From Bacteroidota bacterium (GTDB lineage Bacteria > Bacteroidota > Bacteroidia > Sphingobacteriales > Sphingobacteriaceae), in assembly GCA_025355225.1 (NCBI GenBank), contig JANYAB010000301.1, positions 1 through 9,538 of the forward strand: a stretch of 9,538 bases of DNA. Direction: 5' to 3'. The position numbers and the translations under genes are program-made. Below the pieces are notes generated by a model. It was given only the letters and a program-made list of their open reading frames with translations, searched no databases and was not told the DNA's origin. This document shows, piece by piece, positions 1 through 6,121 of this stretch (position 1 is the stretch's first letter; each line of letters starts with the position of its first letter).

Positions 1-1021
1 AAGCAAGGGCATTTATGTTTACCGCTTTTATACTGAAACCGGCAAACTGGCTTACCTTAATGAAATCGATGACATAAAAAATCCGTCCTATTTATGCGTT
101 TCAAAAAACAATAAATTTATTTATGCAGTTAATGAAACCGGCAAAAATGGTGAAGTAAGCGCGTTTACGTTTGAACCTGTTGTAGGCAAAATTGAGTTTA
201 TCAATAAACAAACGTCAGCAGGAGCAGATCCATGCTATATTTCGGTGGATGAGGACCAGAAAAATGTCTTTGTGGCTAATTATTCAAGCGGAAGTTTGTC
301 GGTATTGCCGGTTAATAAAGATGGCTCGCTTAAACCACCATCACAGGTAATACAGGACCAGGGAAAGGGGCCGGATACCAGCCGGCAAAAAGCCCCTCAC
401 GTGCATACTGCCTTTTTATCGCCTGATGAGAAATACTTGCTGTATACTGACCTGGGAACTGATAAACTGAATATATATCGCTATCACCCATCCAAACCAG
501 AGCCCCTGAGTCCGGCAACGCCTGCTTTTGTAAACGTAAAGCCTGGCAATGGCCCACGCCACATCACCTTCTCCCCCGATAATAAATTTGTTTATCTGCT
601 ACAGGAAATGGGCAGCGCGATAAATGTTTATGGTTATAACGGCGGCAAACTTAAAGAGGTACAAACTATTAAGATGCTATCTGCGGGCTTTCACGGAACA
701 AATGGCGCAGCGGCGATCCATATTACTCCTGACGGCAAGTTTTTGTATGCAACTGACCGATTGGATGCTAGCAACCTGCTTGCCTATGCTATTAACCAGG
801 CAACCGGCGAGTTAATATTTGTTGGCCGTTATTCTACCTATGGAAAAAATCCGCGCGATTTTGCTATAGATCCTTCAGGTAATTTTCTTTTGGTAGCCAA
901 CCAAAACAGCGATAGTATTTATGTATATAAAATCGATAAAAATTCTGGCAAACTAAGCATAACGCTAAACCGTATAGAAATAGGCAACCCGGTATGTTTA
1001 AAGTTTGTTCCGGCCGAATAG
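1..1021 (+). CDS. Lactonase-family beta-propeller protein (YbhE/6-phosphogluconolactonase-like), 5' partial
   Basis: The reading frame is open from base 2 to the TAG at 1019-1021, giving 339 visible residues; the N-terminus lies outside the window. Seen: repeated propeller-blade signatures of the lactonase family (COG2706/PF10282), including PHVHTAFLSPDEKYLLYTD (132-150), GPRHITFSPDNKFVYLLQE (184-202), AAIHITPDGKFLYATDR (237-253) and NPRDFAIDPSGNFLLVANQ (283-301), the last followed by D..YVYKID..SGKL. Family knowledge: the E. coli member hydrolyses 6-phosphogluconolactone in the oxidative pentose phosphate pathway, but many Bacteroidota paralogues are exported and of unknown substrate. The usual length is about 330-390 residues, so only roughly the first blade or a signal peptide is missing. 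A GTG at 245 is an internal codon and not the start, because homology continues upstream of it. The gene is convergent with bshA. Fold assignment is firm; substrate is not. Confidence 0.9.
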   Translation, partial: SKGIYVYRFYTETGKLAYLNEIDDIKNPSYLCVSKNNKFIYAVNETGKNGEVSAFTFEPVVGKIEFINKQTSAGADPCYISVDEDQKNVFVANYSSGSLSVLPVNKDGSLKPPSQVIQDQGKGPDTSRQKAPHVHTAFLSPDEKYLLYTDLGTDKLNIYRYHPSKPEPLSPATPAFVNVKPGNGPRHITFSPDNKFVYLLQEMGSAINVYGYNGGKLKEVQTIKMLSAGFHGTNGAAAIHITPDGKFLYATDRLDASNLLAYAINQATGELIFVGRYSTYGKNPRDFAIDPSGNFLLVANQNSDSIYVYKIDKNSGKLSITLNRIEIGNPVCLKFVPAE

Positions 1022-1220
1022 CTTTTTAACGCGAAAACTGTCAGTTGTAGGTATTATTATTTATTTACGGACTATTATTTGGGGCACATCGTTTGTTAAA
1101 GTATACACGCCGGTGCTATCGATGTTTAGTTTTCAGGAACAGTCAATAAAGTCAATTGGCTCCGGTTCAAAAATAATTTACTTAAAGCCGGCATTAAAAA
1201 CGACACAATTAGATTCTTAT
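1022..1220. other. Convergent intergenic gap, no recognised element
   Basis: This lies between the lactonase stop and the stop of the minus-strand small ORF. I found no stable GC-rich hairpin with a T-tract, so no terminator is called for either side. A plus-strand frame crossing it (from 1005) gives a peptide with no recognisable family and is treated as chance. Confidence 0.4.
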
Positions 1221-1361
1221 TCAAAATCCATTTCCGCTTAAATCCGACTCTTGATAAGCAGTTGAAGGCCGCAGGAGAAGCCTTAACAGCATAATTAACA
1301 AGATAACCGGTGAAAAAAGTATTGCCGCTAATATTGTAATTGCTACTGCTAATATCTTCAT
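1221..1361 (-). CDS. Candidate small single-pass membrane protein (46 aa)
   Basis: Unrecognised family. An ATG at 1361-1359 opens a 46-codon frame that ends with TGA at 1223-1221. The product starts MKILAVAITILAAILFSPVI. Residues 3-26 contain no charged residue, and the segment is followed by R27 and R31 and then a short polar tail (residues 33-46). That is the architecture of a single-pass inner-membrane peptide with the positive residues after the helix. It lies 59 nt downstream of the bshA stop on the same strand and could be co-transcribed. There is no good Shine-Dalgarno sequence, which is common in Bacteroidota. An AT-rich stretch of this length can encode a hydrophobic peptide by chance, so expression and conservation are unproven. 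An uncleaved signal-anchor role is the natural reading; no function is proposed. Confidence 0.42.
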   Translation of the reverse strand: MKILAVAITILAAILFSPVILLIMLLRLLLRPSTAYQESDLSGNGF

Positions 1362-1373
1362 AGAGGATCTTTT

Positions 1374-1418
1374 GTTGATCAGTAATTACAACAATCCTAC
1401 CAAAGAAAATTGATCAAC
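1374..1418. repeat. 8-bp inverted repeat between bshA and the small ORF
   Basis: GTTGATCA at 1374-1381 is matched by its reverse complement TGATCAAC at 1411-1418, with a 29-nt spacer. Because TGATCA is itself palindromic, the two copies are also direct repeats. The long loop and lack of a T-tract argue against a normal intrinsic terminator. It could be a paired operator or chance. Confidence 0.3.
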
Positions 1419-1420
1419 GT

Positions 1421-2563
1421 TTAAATCAGGTGCATTTTACTTTTTTCAAGTACCTCCATATAGTAGCTCTCATACCTGGGCAGGATAATGGAAAGGTCAA
1501 ACTCTTTGGCGCGGGCGAGGGCGTTGTCTTTAAAAGTTTCCAGCCTGGCTTCATCTTCCAGGATATAGATCGCTTTTTCGGCCATTCCGTCCACATCACC
1601 GATGTCCTTTAAAAACCCAGTCACTCCTTCAACATTCAATTCAGGGAGCCCGCCTGCATTAGAGGTTATTACCGGCACTTTACAAGCCATAGCCTCCAGG
1701 GCTGCCAAACCAAAACTCTCTGACTCTGATGGCATCAAAAACAGGTCGGATACAGACAGTATCTCTTCAATAGCATCCTGTTTCCCCAAAAAGCGCACAT
1801 TGTCATCTACCTCCAGGTCGCGGCATAATTGCTCGCAATCTGAGCGCTGCTCGCCATCACCTACCATCAATAGTTTGGCAGGTATCTTTTTTATTACTTT
1901 GGCAAATATTCTGATCACATCCTGTGTTCGTTTTACCTTGCGGAAATTGGAAGTATGAATCAATATTTTTTCGCCGGCCGGCGCTATTGCCTTTTTAAAA
2001 TGATCCTTTGGTTTAAGGCTAAAACGGGTAAGATCTACAAAATTAGGTATCACCCTGATCTCATTCTCTATCTCGAAAAACTCATAAGTATCTTTTCTCA
2101 AATGTTCAGATACCGCAGTTACACCATCAGATTTATTGATAGAAAAGGTGACCACCGGTTTATAGGTCCTGTCTTTCCCCACCAAAGTAATGTCGGTACC
2201 GTGAAGCGTAGTAACCACCGGGATATAAATACCATAGGTTAAAAGTATCTGTTTGGCCATAAATGCTGCTGAAGCATGGGGAATCGCATAATGAACATGC
2301 AATATATCCAGGTTTTCGAAACGCACTACATCCACCAACCGGCTGGCCAATGCCAGTTCGTACGGGGGATACTCAAATAGCGGATATTTGGATACAGAAA
2401 CCTCATGGTAAAAAAGGTTTTCTGAAAAAAAATCCAGGCGCGCCGGTTGATTGTAGGTTACAAAATGCACCTGGTGGCCACGGTCAGCAAGTGCTTTACC
2501 CAGTTCGGTTGCTACAACTCCGCTACCGCCAAATGTGGGGTAACATACTATTCCAATTTTCAT
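1421..2563 (-). CDS. bshA: N-acetyl-alpha-D-glucosaminyl L-malate synthase BshA
   Basis: A GT4-family (GT-B fold) retaining glycosyltransferase of 380 residues; the B. subtilis enzyme is nearly the same length. Known role: it joins the GlcNAc of UDP-GlcNAc to L-malate in the cytoplasm, the first step of bacillithiol biosynthesis, before BshB deacetylation and BshC cysteine addition. Seen: N-terminal glycine loop GGSG (12-15) after MKIGIVCYPTF, the BshA-typical HVHYAIPHA (89-97), HGTD (121-124), SNFRKVKR (205-212) opening the C-terminal Rossmann domain, GDGE (235-238), and the GT4 EX7E pair E282-E290 in ESFGLAALE. The ATG start places the glycine loop exactly where the family has it. bshB and bshC are not in the window, as is normal since the pathway genes are usually scattered. 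Upstream lies a strong inverted repeat (2592-2649). Identification is firm. Confidence 0.96.
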   Translation of the reverse strand: MKIGIVCYPTFGGSGVVATELGKALADRGHQVHFVTYNQPARLDFFSENLFYHEVSVSKYPLFEYPPYELALASRLVDVVRFENLDILHVHYAIPHASAAFMAKQILLTYGIYIPVVTTLHGTDITLVGKDRTYKPVVTFSINKSDGVTAVSEHLRKDTYEFFEIENEIRVIPNFVDLTRFSLKPKDHFKKAIAPAGEKILIHTSNFRKVKRTQDVIRIFAKVIKKIPAKLLMVGDGEQRSDCEQLCRDLEVDDNVRFLGKQDAIEEILSVSDLFLMPSESESFGLAALEAMACKVPVITSNAGGLPELNVEGVTGFLKDIGDVDGMAEKAIYILEDEARLETFKDNALARAKEFDLSIILPRYESYYMEVLEKSKMHLI

Positions 2564-2591
2564 TAATGTGGTTTCTCTTTGTGTGTGGTAA

Positions 2592-2649
2592 TGAAACTAC
2601 CATGCGCGGTTAATGCAAATCATCAACAAGTATGTGCATGGTAGTTTCA
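2592..2649. promoter_or_regulatory. Perfect 14-bp inverted repeat upstream of bshA
   Basis: TGAAACTACCATGC (2592-2605) and its exact reverse complement GCATGGTAGTTTCA (2636-2649) are separated by 30 nt. The RNA stem can grow by three more pairs if G-U is allowed. The direct repeat TAATGCAA occurs at 2611-2618 and 2651-2658. The dyad ends 28 nt before the bshA ATG, so it sits in the promoter or leader. On the minus strand one arm contains TAGTTTCA, a poor match to the Bacteroidota -7 box, with a TTG 16 nt upstream. This would put the dyad over the promoter, but that reading is weak. Operator, leader hairpin or terminator of upstream transcription are all possible. Confidence 0.6.
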
Positions 2650-2710
2650 CTAATGCAAGTTTAACAGCTATTTATGGTAATAGTGTTAAATGGATGTAAA
2701 ATGATTTGTC

Positions 2711-2858
2711 TCGATTTCGGATTTTTCACTGTTGTTTGTTTTCATAGGTGTTCAAGAAGGCTTCGCCGTTTCGAATGTTCGATTTCGGATTTTTCACTGT
2801 TGCTTGTTTTCATCGGTGTTCAAGAGGGCTTCGCCGTTTTGGATGTTTGATTTCGGAT
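2711..2858. repeat. 68-bp tandem repeat, about 2.2 copies
   Basis: Unit 1 is 2711-2778 and unit 2 is 2779-2846. By hand alignment they match at 63 of 68 positions with no indel. A third, truncated copy (2847-2858) keeps only the leading TTGATTTCGGAT. Each copy opens with GATTTCGGAT, the same core that builds the inverted repeat at 4147-4301. The array occupies much of the 321-bp gap between the VOC stop and the bshA start; the rest of that gap holds the bshA dyad and no gene. Unit length, copy number and lack of spacers exclude a CRISPR. Confidence 0.85.
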
Positions 2859-2884
2859 ATTAGGATTGTCTGCAAGTTATTTCA

Positions 2885-3262
2885 TTACGCTTTTGTTATC
2901 CACCAGACATTGCCAAATGGGTCTCTGACTCCGGCACTCCGGCCATATTCCTGATCTGCGGGTTCCATTACTTTTGAAGCTCCGTTATCCAACGCCTTTT
3001 GATAAACAATGTCACAGTCATCCACATAAATAAACAAACCCGCCGTTTGTACCTTGAATTGTTCGGTAGCGTCAGCAAACATGATACAACTGCCGCCGAT
3101 ATTTATTTCGGCATGCATAATCAATGTTTCTGTCCGCATGGTCTTATGTTTCTCTTCGGCCCCAAATACATTTTGCGTAAAATGCAAAAAGGCCTGAGCG
3201 TTTTCGATGATCAGGTAAGGCATAATAACCTGGTAGCCTTCCGGGATGTTTAATGTTTTCAT
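2885..3262 (-). CDS. VOC-superfamily (glyoxalase/PhnB-like) protein
   Basis: A 125-residue single-domain vicinal oxygen chelate protein. Seen: MPYLIIENAQAFLHF..NVFGAEEK (14-37), the usual first beta-alpha unit with the 'F...GA' signature; HAEINIGGSCIMFAD (50-64); FIYVDDCDIVYQKALDNGA (77-95), opening the second beta-alpha-beta-beta-beta unit; and EYGRSAGVRDPFGNVWWI (105-122), the hallmark C-terminal motif. Members of this fold include glyoxalase I, dioxygenases, fosfomycin-modifying enzymes and PhnB-like proteins of unknown role; sequence alone does not separate these. H50, E52 and E105 are conceivable metal ligands, but this is only inference. It lies 65 bp downstream of the AraC gene on the same strand, a common regulator-effector layout, with a candidate promoter of its own in that gap. 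Confidence 0.88.
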   Translation of the reverse strand: MKTLNIPEGYQVIMPYLIIENAQAFLHFTQNVFGAEEKHKTMRTETLIMHAEINIGGSCIMFADATEQFKVQTAGLFIYVDDCDIVYQKALDNGASKVMEPADQEYGRSAGVRDPFGNVWWITKA

Positions 3263-3278
3263 AATCGATTTTTTTATT

Positions 3279-3286
3279 CAAATTTA
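3279..3286 (-). promoter_or_regulatory. Candidate Bacteroidota -7 box for the VOC gene
   Basis: On the minus strand TAAATTTG matches the Bacteroidota sigma-ABfr -7 consensus TAnnTTTG exactly. It lies 16 nt before the VOC ATG. The -33 element is poor: a TTA (not TTG) sits 18 nt upstream. If used, the leader would be only about ten nucleotides and VOC could be expressed apart from the AraC gene. Confidence 0.32.
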
Positions 3287-3327
3287 AGGCAGGTATTCAC
3301 CTGATAATTGTAAAAACAAGACATCTT

Positions 3328-4140
3328 TTAAATATCCCTGTATTCTGTCCCCTCAGCTTTCCCCGAGAAATAAAATCCGGGATGATAACCTGTAAAAGCC
3401 TTTACATCATGAATAAAATGGGACTGATCATAATAACCGCACTCGTAAGCGACCCGGGTTAACGACTTATTGCACCCGTATTGCTTTAATGCTTTCTGAA
3501 GGCGGGTTAGCCGGAGATACATTTTAGGGCTAAAGCCCGAATAAACCTTAAATTTACGATCAAACTGACGTGTAGAAAGTGAGAATTTTTCAGCCAGCTC
3601 ATTTACATTACCAGTTTGCTGCGAGTGAATCGCGTATCTGACAGCGGTCATCATATTTTTATCTATCTGCCTGCTATTCAGTAATTGTTTTTCCAAAAAT
3701 GCGGACAAAATACCTGTGCGCTCGGCGTTATCATTGGCCAGCATAATTTGCTCTTCAAGAAATTTGCCCTCGTCACCTAATAAAATTTGAAGGTCGAGCT
3801 GGGTATTTGTAGTTTCATCGGCAGGCATGCCGAACAACCGGGGAATGGCATAAGGATAGAGATAAGCCCCGAAAATGCCGAAATCTTCTTTTATAATAAA
3901 ACGGGAAAACTGACTTGTTTGCGCATGCAATCCCGAACGATAGTTTGCGGCAACGCCGTTATTATTTTCAGAAATATCATCAAAAACACCCCTGTAGTGG
4001 AAAACTATTTCGGCGCATCCATCCGCTACTGAGCGGTAAATATATTCAGGTTCATCCACAGCCAGGTCGTGCTCAAACACCCAAAAGCATCTTATGTATG
4101 GCTTTAAAATTTCCGATGGCTGAATGGTGTAGTATCGCAT
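3328..4140 (-). CDS. AraC/XylS-family transcriptional regulator
   Basis: A 270-residue DNA-binding regulator. The N-terminal part (about 1-155) begins YYTIQPSEILKPYIRCFW and resembles the beta-rich sensor domain found before AraC HTH domains in many Bacteroidota regulators (DUF6597 type). The C-terminal part (about 165-260) is a double helix-turn-helix: the first around ELAEKFSLSTRQFDRKFK (181-198), the second around LTRVAYECGYYDQSHFIHDV (227-246), followed by the FTGYHPGFYF (249-258) equivalent of the family's 'F.G.sP..yR' end. The ligand is unknown. The start codon directly abuts the heptamer inverted repeat (4147-4301), so any promoter must lie within or upstream of that repeat. The likely target is the adjacent VOC gene (inferred from position). 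Confidence 0.92.
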   Translation of the reverse strand: MRYYTIQPSEILKPYIRCFWVFEHDLAVDEPEYIYRSVADGCAEIVFHYRGVFDDISENNNGVAANYRSGLHAQTSQFSRFIIKEDFGIFGAYLYPYAIPRLFGMPADETTNTQLDLQILLGDEGKFLEEQIMLANDNAERTGILSAFLEKQLLNSRQIDKNMMTAVRYAIHSQQTGNVNELAEKFSLSTRQFDRKFKVYSGFSPKMYLRLTRLQKALKQYGCNKSLTRVAYECGYYDQSHFIHDVKAFTGYHPGFYFSGKAEGTEYRDI

Positions 4141-4146
4141 CTTTTG

Positions 4147-4301
4147 ATTTCGGATTTCGGATTTTCGATTTCGGATTTAAGAAATTTCATTTTTTGAATC
4201 CAGATTTTCAATTTCGAATTTAAGCAATTTTAAAACGATCCTAAATCAAAAATTTATCCAACCCAAAATAAATCCGAAATCGAAAATCCCAAATCCGAAA
4301 T
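4147..4301. repeat. 32-bp near-perfect inverted repeat made of ATTTCGG-type heptamers
   Basis: Left arm 4147-4178 and right arm 4270-4301 are reverse complements at 31 of 32 positions, with about 91 nt between them. Each arm is a run of heptamers. The left reads ATTTCGG, ATTTCGG, ATTTTCG, ATTTCGG, then ATTT; the right, on the other strand, is the same except ATTTGGG for the second unit. The spacer keeps related 7-mers (ATTTTCA, ATTTCGA, ATTTAAG at 4204-4224), with small phase slips. The element begins 6 nt upstream of the AraC ATG and ends 2 nt after the serine hydrolase TGA, so it fills the whole gap. In RNA it could form a very long AU-rich stem acting as a 3' end or as a barrier between the two genes. 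Confidence 0.88.
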
Positions 4302-4303
4302 AC

Positions 4304-6121
4304 TCACAATCCTTTCCCTATCGCGTCGTACACCACATCCATTATTCTCGGCCTTGTATTCAGTCCGGATAATTTATCGGTAACCTTTGGATTTACCCTG
4401 TTGGATAAAAAAATGTATACCAGGTTATATTGAGGGTCGACCCAAACGCCTATACCGGTATAGCCCGTGTGCCCGTAAGTTTGAGGCGAAGCTAATTTTG
4501 AAGGGTAATGGCGGTCCGCTATCGGATCCCAGCGGTCAAAACCAAGACCACGACGGCTCACATCTGATTGCTTTGCGGTGAACAGATCAACCGTTTCGGG
4601 TTTAAAATATTGATCTCCGCCATATGTACCCCGGTTAAGCAGCATTTGGTATAGTATGGCAAGGTCGTTTGAATTAGCAAACAAACCTGCATTCCCCGAC
4701 ACTCCACCCATCAATGCTGCAGTCTGATCATGCACGTAACCATCAAGCAAGCTGTGTCTGAATACTTCGTCATTTTCGGTAGGAATTATTTGATCCCGCG
4801 CAAATCGTCTATATGGTAAAAATCCGGCCGTTTGCATACCAAGGGGATCATAAAAGTTTTCCTGTACATATACATTGAGCGGTGTTGCGGTAACGGCTTC
4901 ATCTATCTCTTTCATTAACACCATGCTCAGATCACTGTATACATATTGCCCACGCGTTCTCAATGGAGAATTAAATATATCCTGCAGCATTATATCCTTG
5001 AAGTAATTTTTTCGCAGATAAAAATGTTCTGATACTTTGACTGCGTAAACTGCTGACGAATCGGTACTGATATCGGTGGGCTTTAACTTTTCATAAGTAG
5101 GGATATCAGGGATCAACCCTGCCTGGTGGAGCATCAGCTCGCGGATGCGAATATCGTTCTTATTGGTTTTGCGTGCCATTGGCATGTAAGCGCCAATTGT
5201 TGAATCAAGATTCAAGGTACCCTCTTCGGTAAGCCGCATGGTTTCGATCGTTGTGGCTGATACTTTAGTAACTGATGCCATGTCGAAAATATCGGTGATC
5301 CTGTCGGGAATAGTTTTATCGTAAGTGTGATAGCCGTATGCTTTATTAAAAATCACCTTACCATCCTTTGCCACCAATACCACACAGCCCGGCGTGGCCT
5401 GACTCCGGATAGCCTCATCAGCTATATTATCAATATCTGATAGATTATTTGAGTTGATACCTGCCTCTTCGGGTACGGTATATTGCAAACGGGTTTTAAC
5501 GGTTATAAAGCCGGTATTGGCCCGGTATTTTGGAGAGAACGTTTTATTAAGATTTTGAGTAATGGCTACGCCACCAAATATGGCCTGGGCGCTGTAATAA
5601 GCTGAAACAGGCGAAGGACGATCGGCATATATAATGGGTGCTGTTACGTTTTCCAGTTTTGCAAGTGAACGGCCATTGCCGAAAAAAGCAATGACTACAT
5701 TTTTCAGCCTGTGGTTCTCATTTATAAAGCCTACGATCTGCGGGTTGATCAGATCGGCGTCGGTAAGCTGTATAATAAGTGTATTAAACAGTTTGGTATC
5801 AAAGTCAAGTTCGGCGGGGTTTCTTATGCCAACATAGTCCATGCCATTGAACGGCTGTATCTTGCAGTACTTATTTAAGAGGCTGTCGAACCCTGTGGTG
5901 TACTGGTAAGAGAAGTGGATGCTGGCAATGGTTAACTCGCTAAGCCCTTTAAGCGGGATCAGCTCTTGCCCGTTATTTAGCAAGACCGTCGATTTTTCGA
6001 CCAGTTTTTCCTCTTTAACGTAGGCTTGCCCAATAAATGGTGGATTTTGCGCGCAAGCTGAATAAACTAAAACAAATGCTGAAAGAACGAAAATATAAAA
6101 ACCCGGGTTATTTTTTCTCAT
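4304..6121 (-). CDS. Exported serine hydrolase (class C beta-lactamase fold) with an N-terminal GH3 C-terminal-domain remnant
   Basis: 605 residues from the ATG at 6121-6119. A start seven codons upstream (6142) is possible, but the chosen one places a clean signal peptide at the N-terminus: MRKNNPGFYIFVLSAFVLVY then SACAQ. A-C-A suggests signal peptidase I cleavage, and C22 makes a lipoprotein conceivable. Residues about 28-205 (EKSTVLLNNGQELIPLK, VIAFFGNGRSL, SAQAIFGGVA) resemble the C-terminal domain of GH3 beta-N-acetylhexosaminidases. Residues about 215-605 are the serine hydrolase: nucleophile motif S283-V-T-K286, Y395-S-D397 for YxN, and H551-T-G553 for KTG, plus LYQMLLNRGTYGG (490-502) and LSNRV (572-576). 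In Bacteroidota the two parts usually follow a GH3 TIM barrel in one protein of about 1000 residues; here the barrel is missing. The start overlaps the amidohydrolase stop by 14 nt. Substrate unknown: peptide, ester or cell-wall amide. Confidence 0.9.
   Translation of the reverse strand: MRKNNPGFYIFVLSAFVLVYSACAQNPPFIGQAYVKEEKLVEKSTVLLNNGQELIPLKGLSELTIASIHFSYQYTTGFDSLLNKYCKIQPFNGMDYVGIRNPAELDFDTKLFNTLIIQLTDADLINPQIVGFINENHRLKNVVIAFFGNGRSLAKLENVTAPIIYADRPSPVSAYYSAQAIFGGVAITQNLNKTFSPKYRANTGFITVKTRLQYTVPEEAGINSNNLSDIDNIADEAIRSQATPGCVVLVAKDGKVIFNKAYGYHTYDKTIPDRITDIFDMASVTKVSATTIETMRLTEEGTLNLDSTIGAYMPMARKTNKNDIRIRELMLHQAGLIPDIPTYEKLKPTDISTDSSAVYAVKVSEHFYLRKNYFKDIMLQDIFNSPLRTRGQYVYSDLSMVLMKEIDEAVTATPLNVYVQENFYDPLGMQTAGFLPYRRFARDQIIPTENDEVFRHSLLDGYVHDQTAALMGGVSGNAGLFANSNDLAILYQMLLNRGTYGGDQYFKPETVDLFTAKQSDVSRRGLGFDRWDPIADRHYPSKLASPQTYGHTGYTGIGVWVDPQYNLVYIFLSNRVNPKVTDKLSGLNTRPRIMDVVYDAIGKGL

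Noticed and set aside
245..1021. GTG at 245 as start of the lactonase gene
   Set aside because: The frame is open to the left edge and the upstream 81 codons read as further propeller sequence (YVYRFYTETGKL, NPSYLCVSKNNKFIYAVNE), so the gene is truncated by the window.
1005..1241. Plus-strand ORF of 78 codons after the lactonase
   Set aside because: It overlaps the lactonase 3' end out of frame, has no family resemblance and no start signal; the opposite-strand membrane ORF is more gene-like.
2263..2613. Plus-strand ORF of 116 codons
   Set aside because: It lies almost entirely antisense to bshA, whose identity is certain; composition is that of a shadow frame.
2711..2858. CRISPR array
   Set aside because: The direct repeats are 68 bp, contiguous, and have no unique spacers; no cas gene is nearby.
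3290..3303. CAGGT-ATTC-ACCTG hairpin between AraC and VOC as a terminator
   Set aside because: Only a 5-bp stem and no T-tract on the minus strand; kept as a chance dyad.
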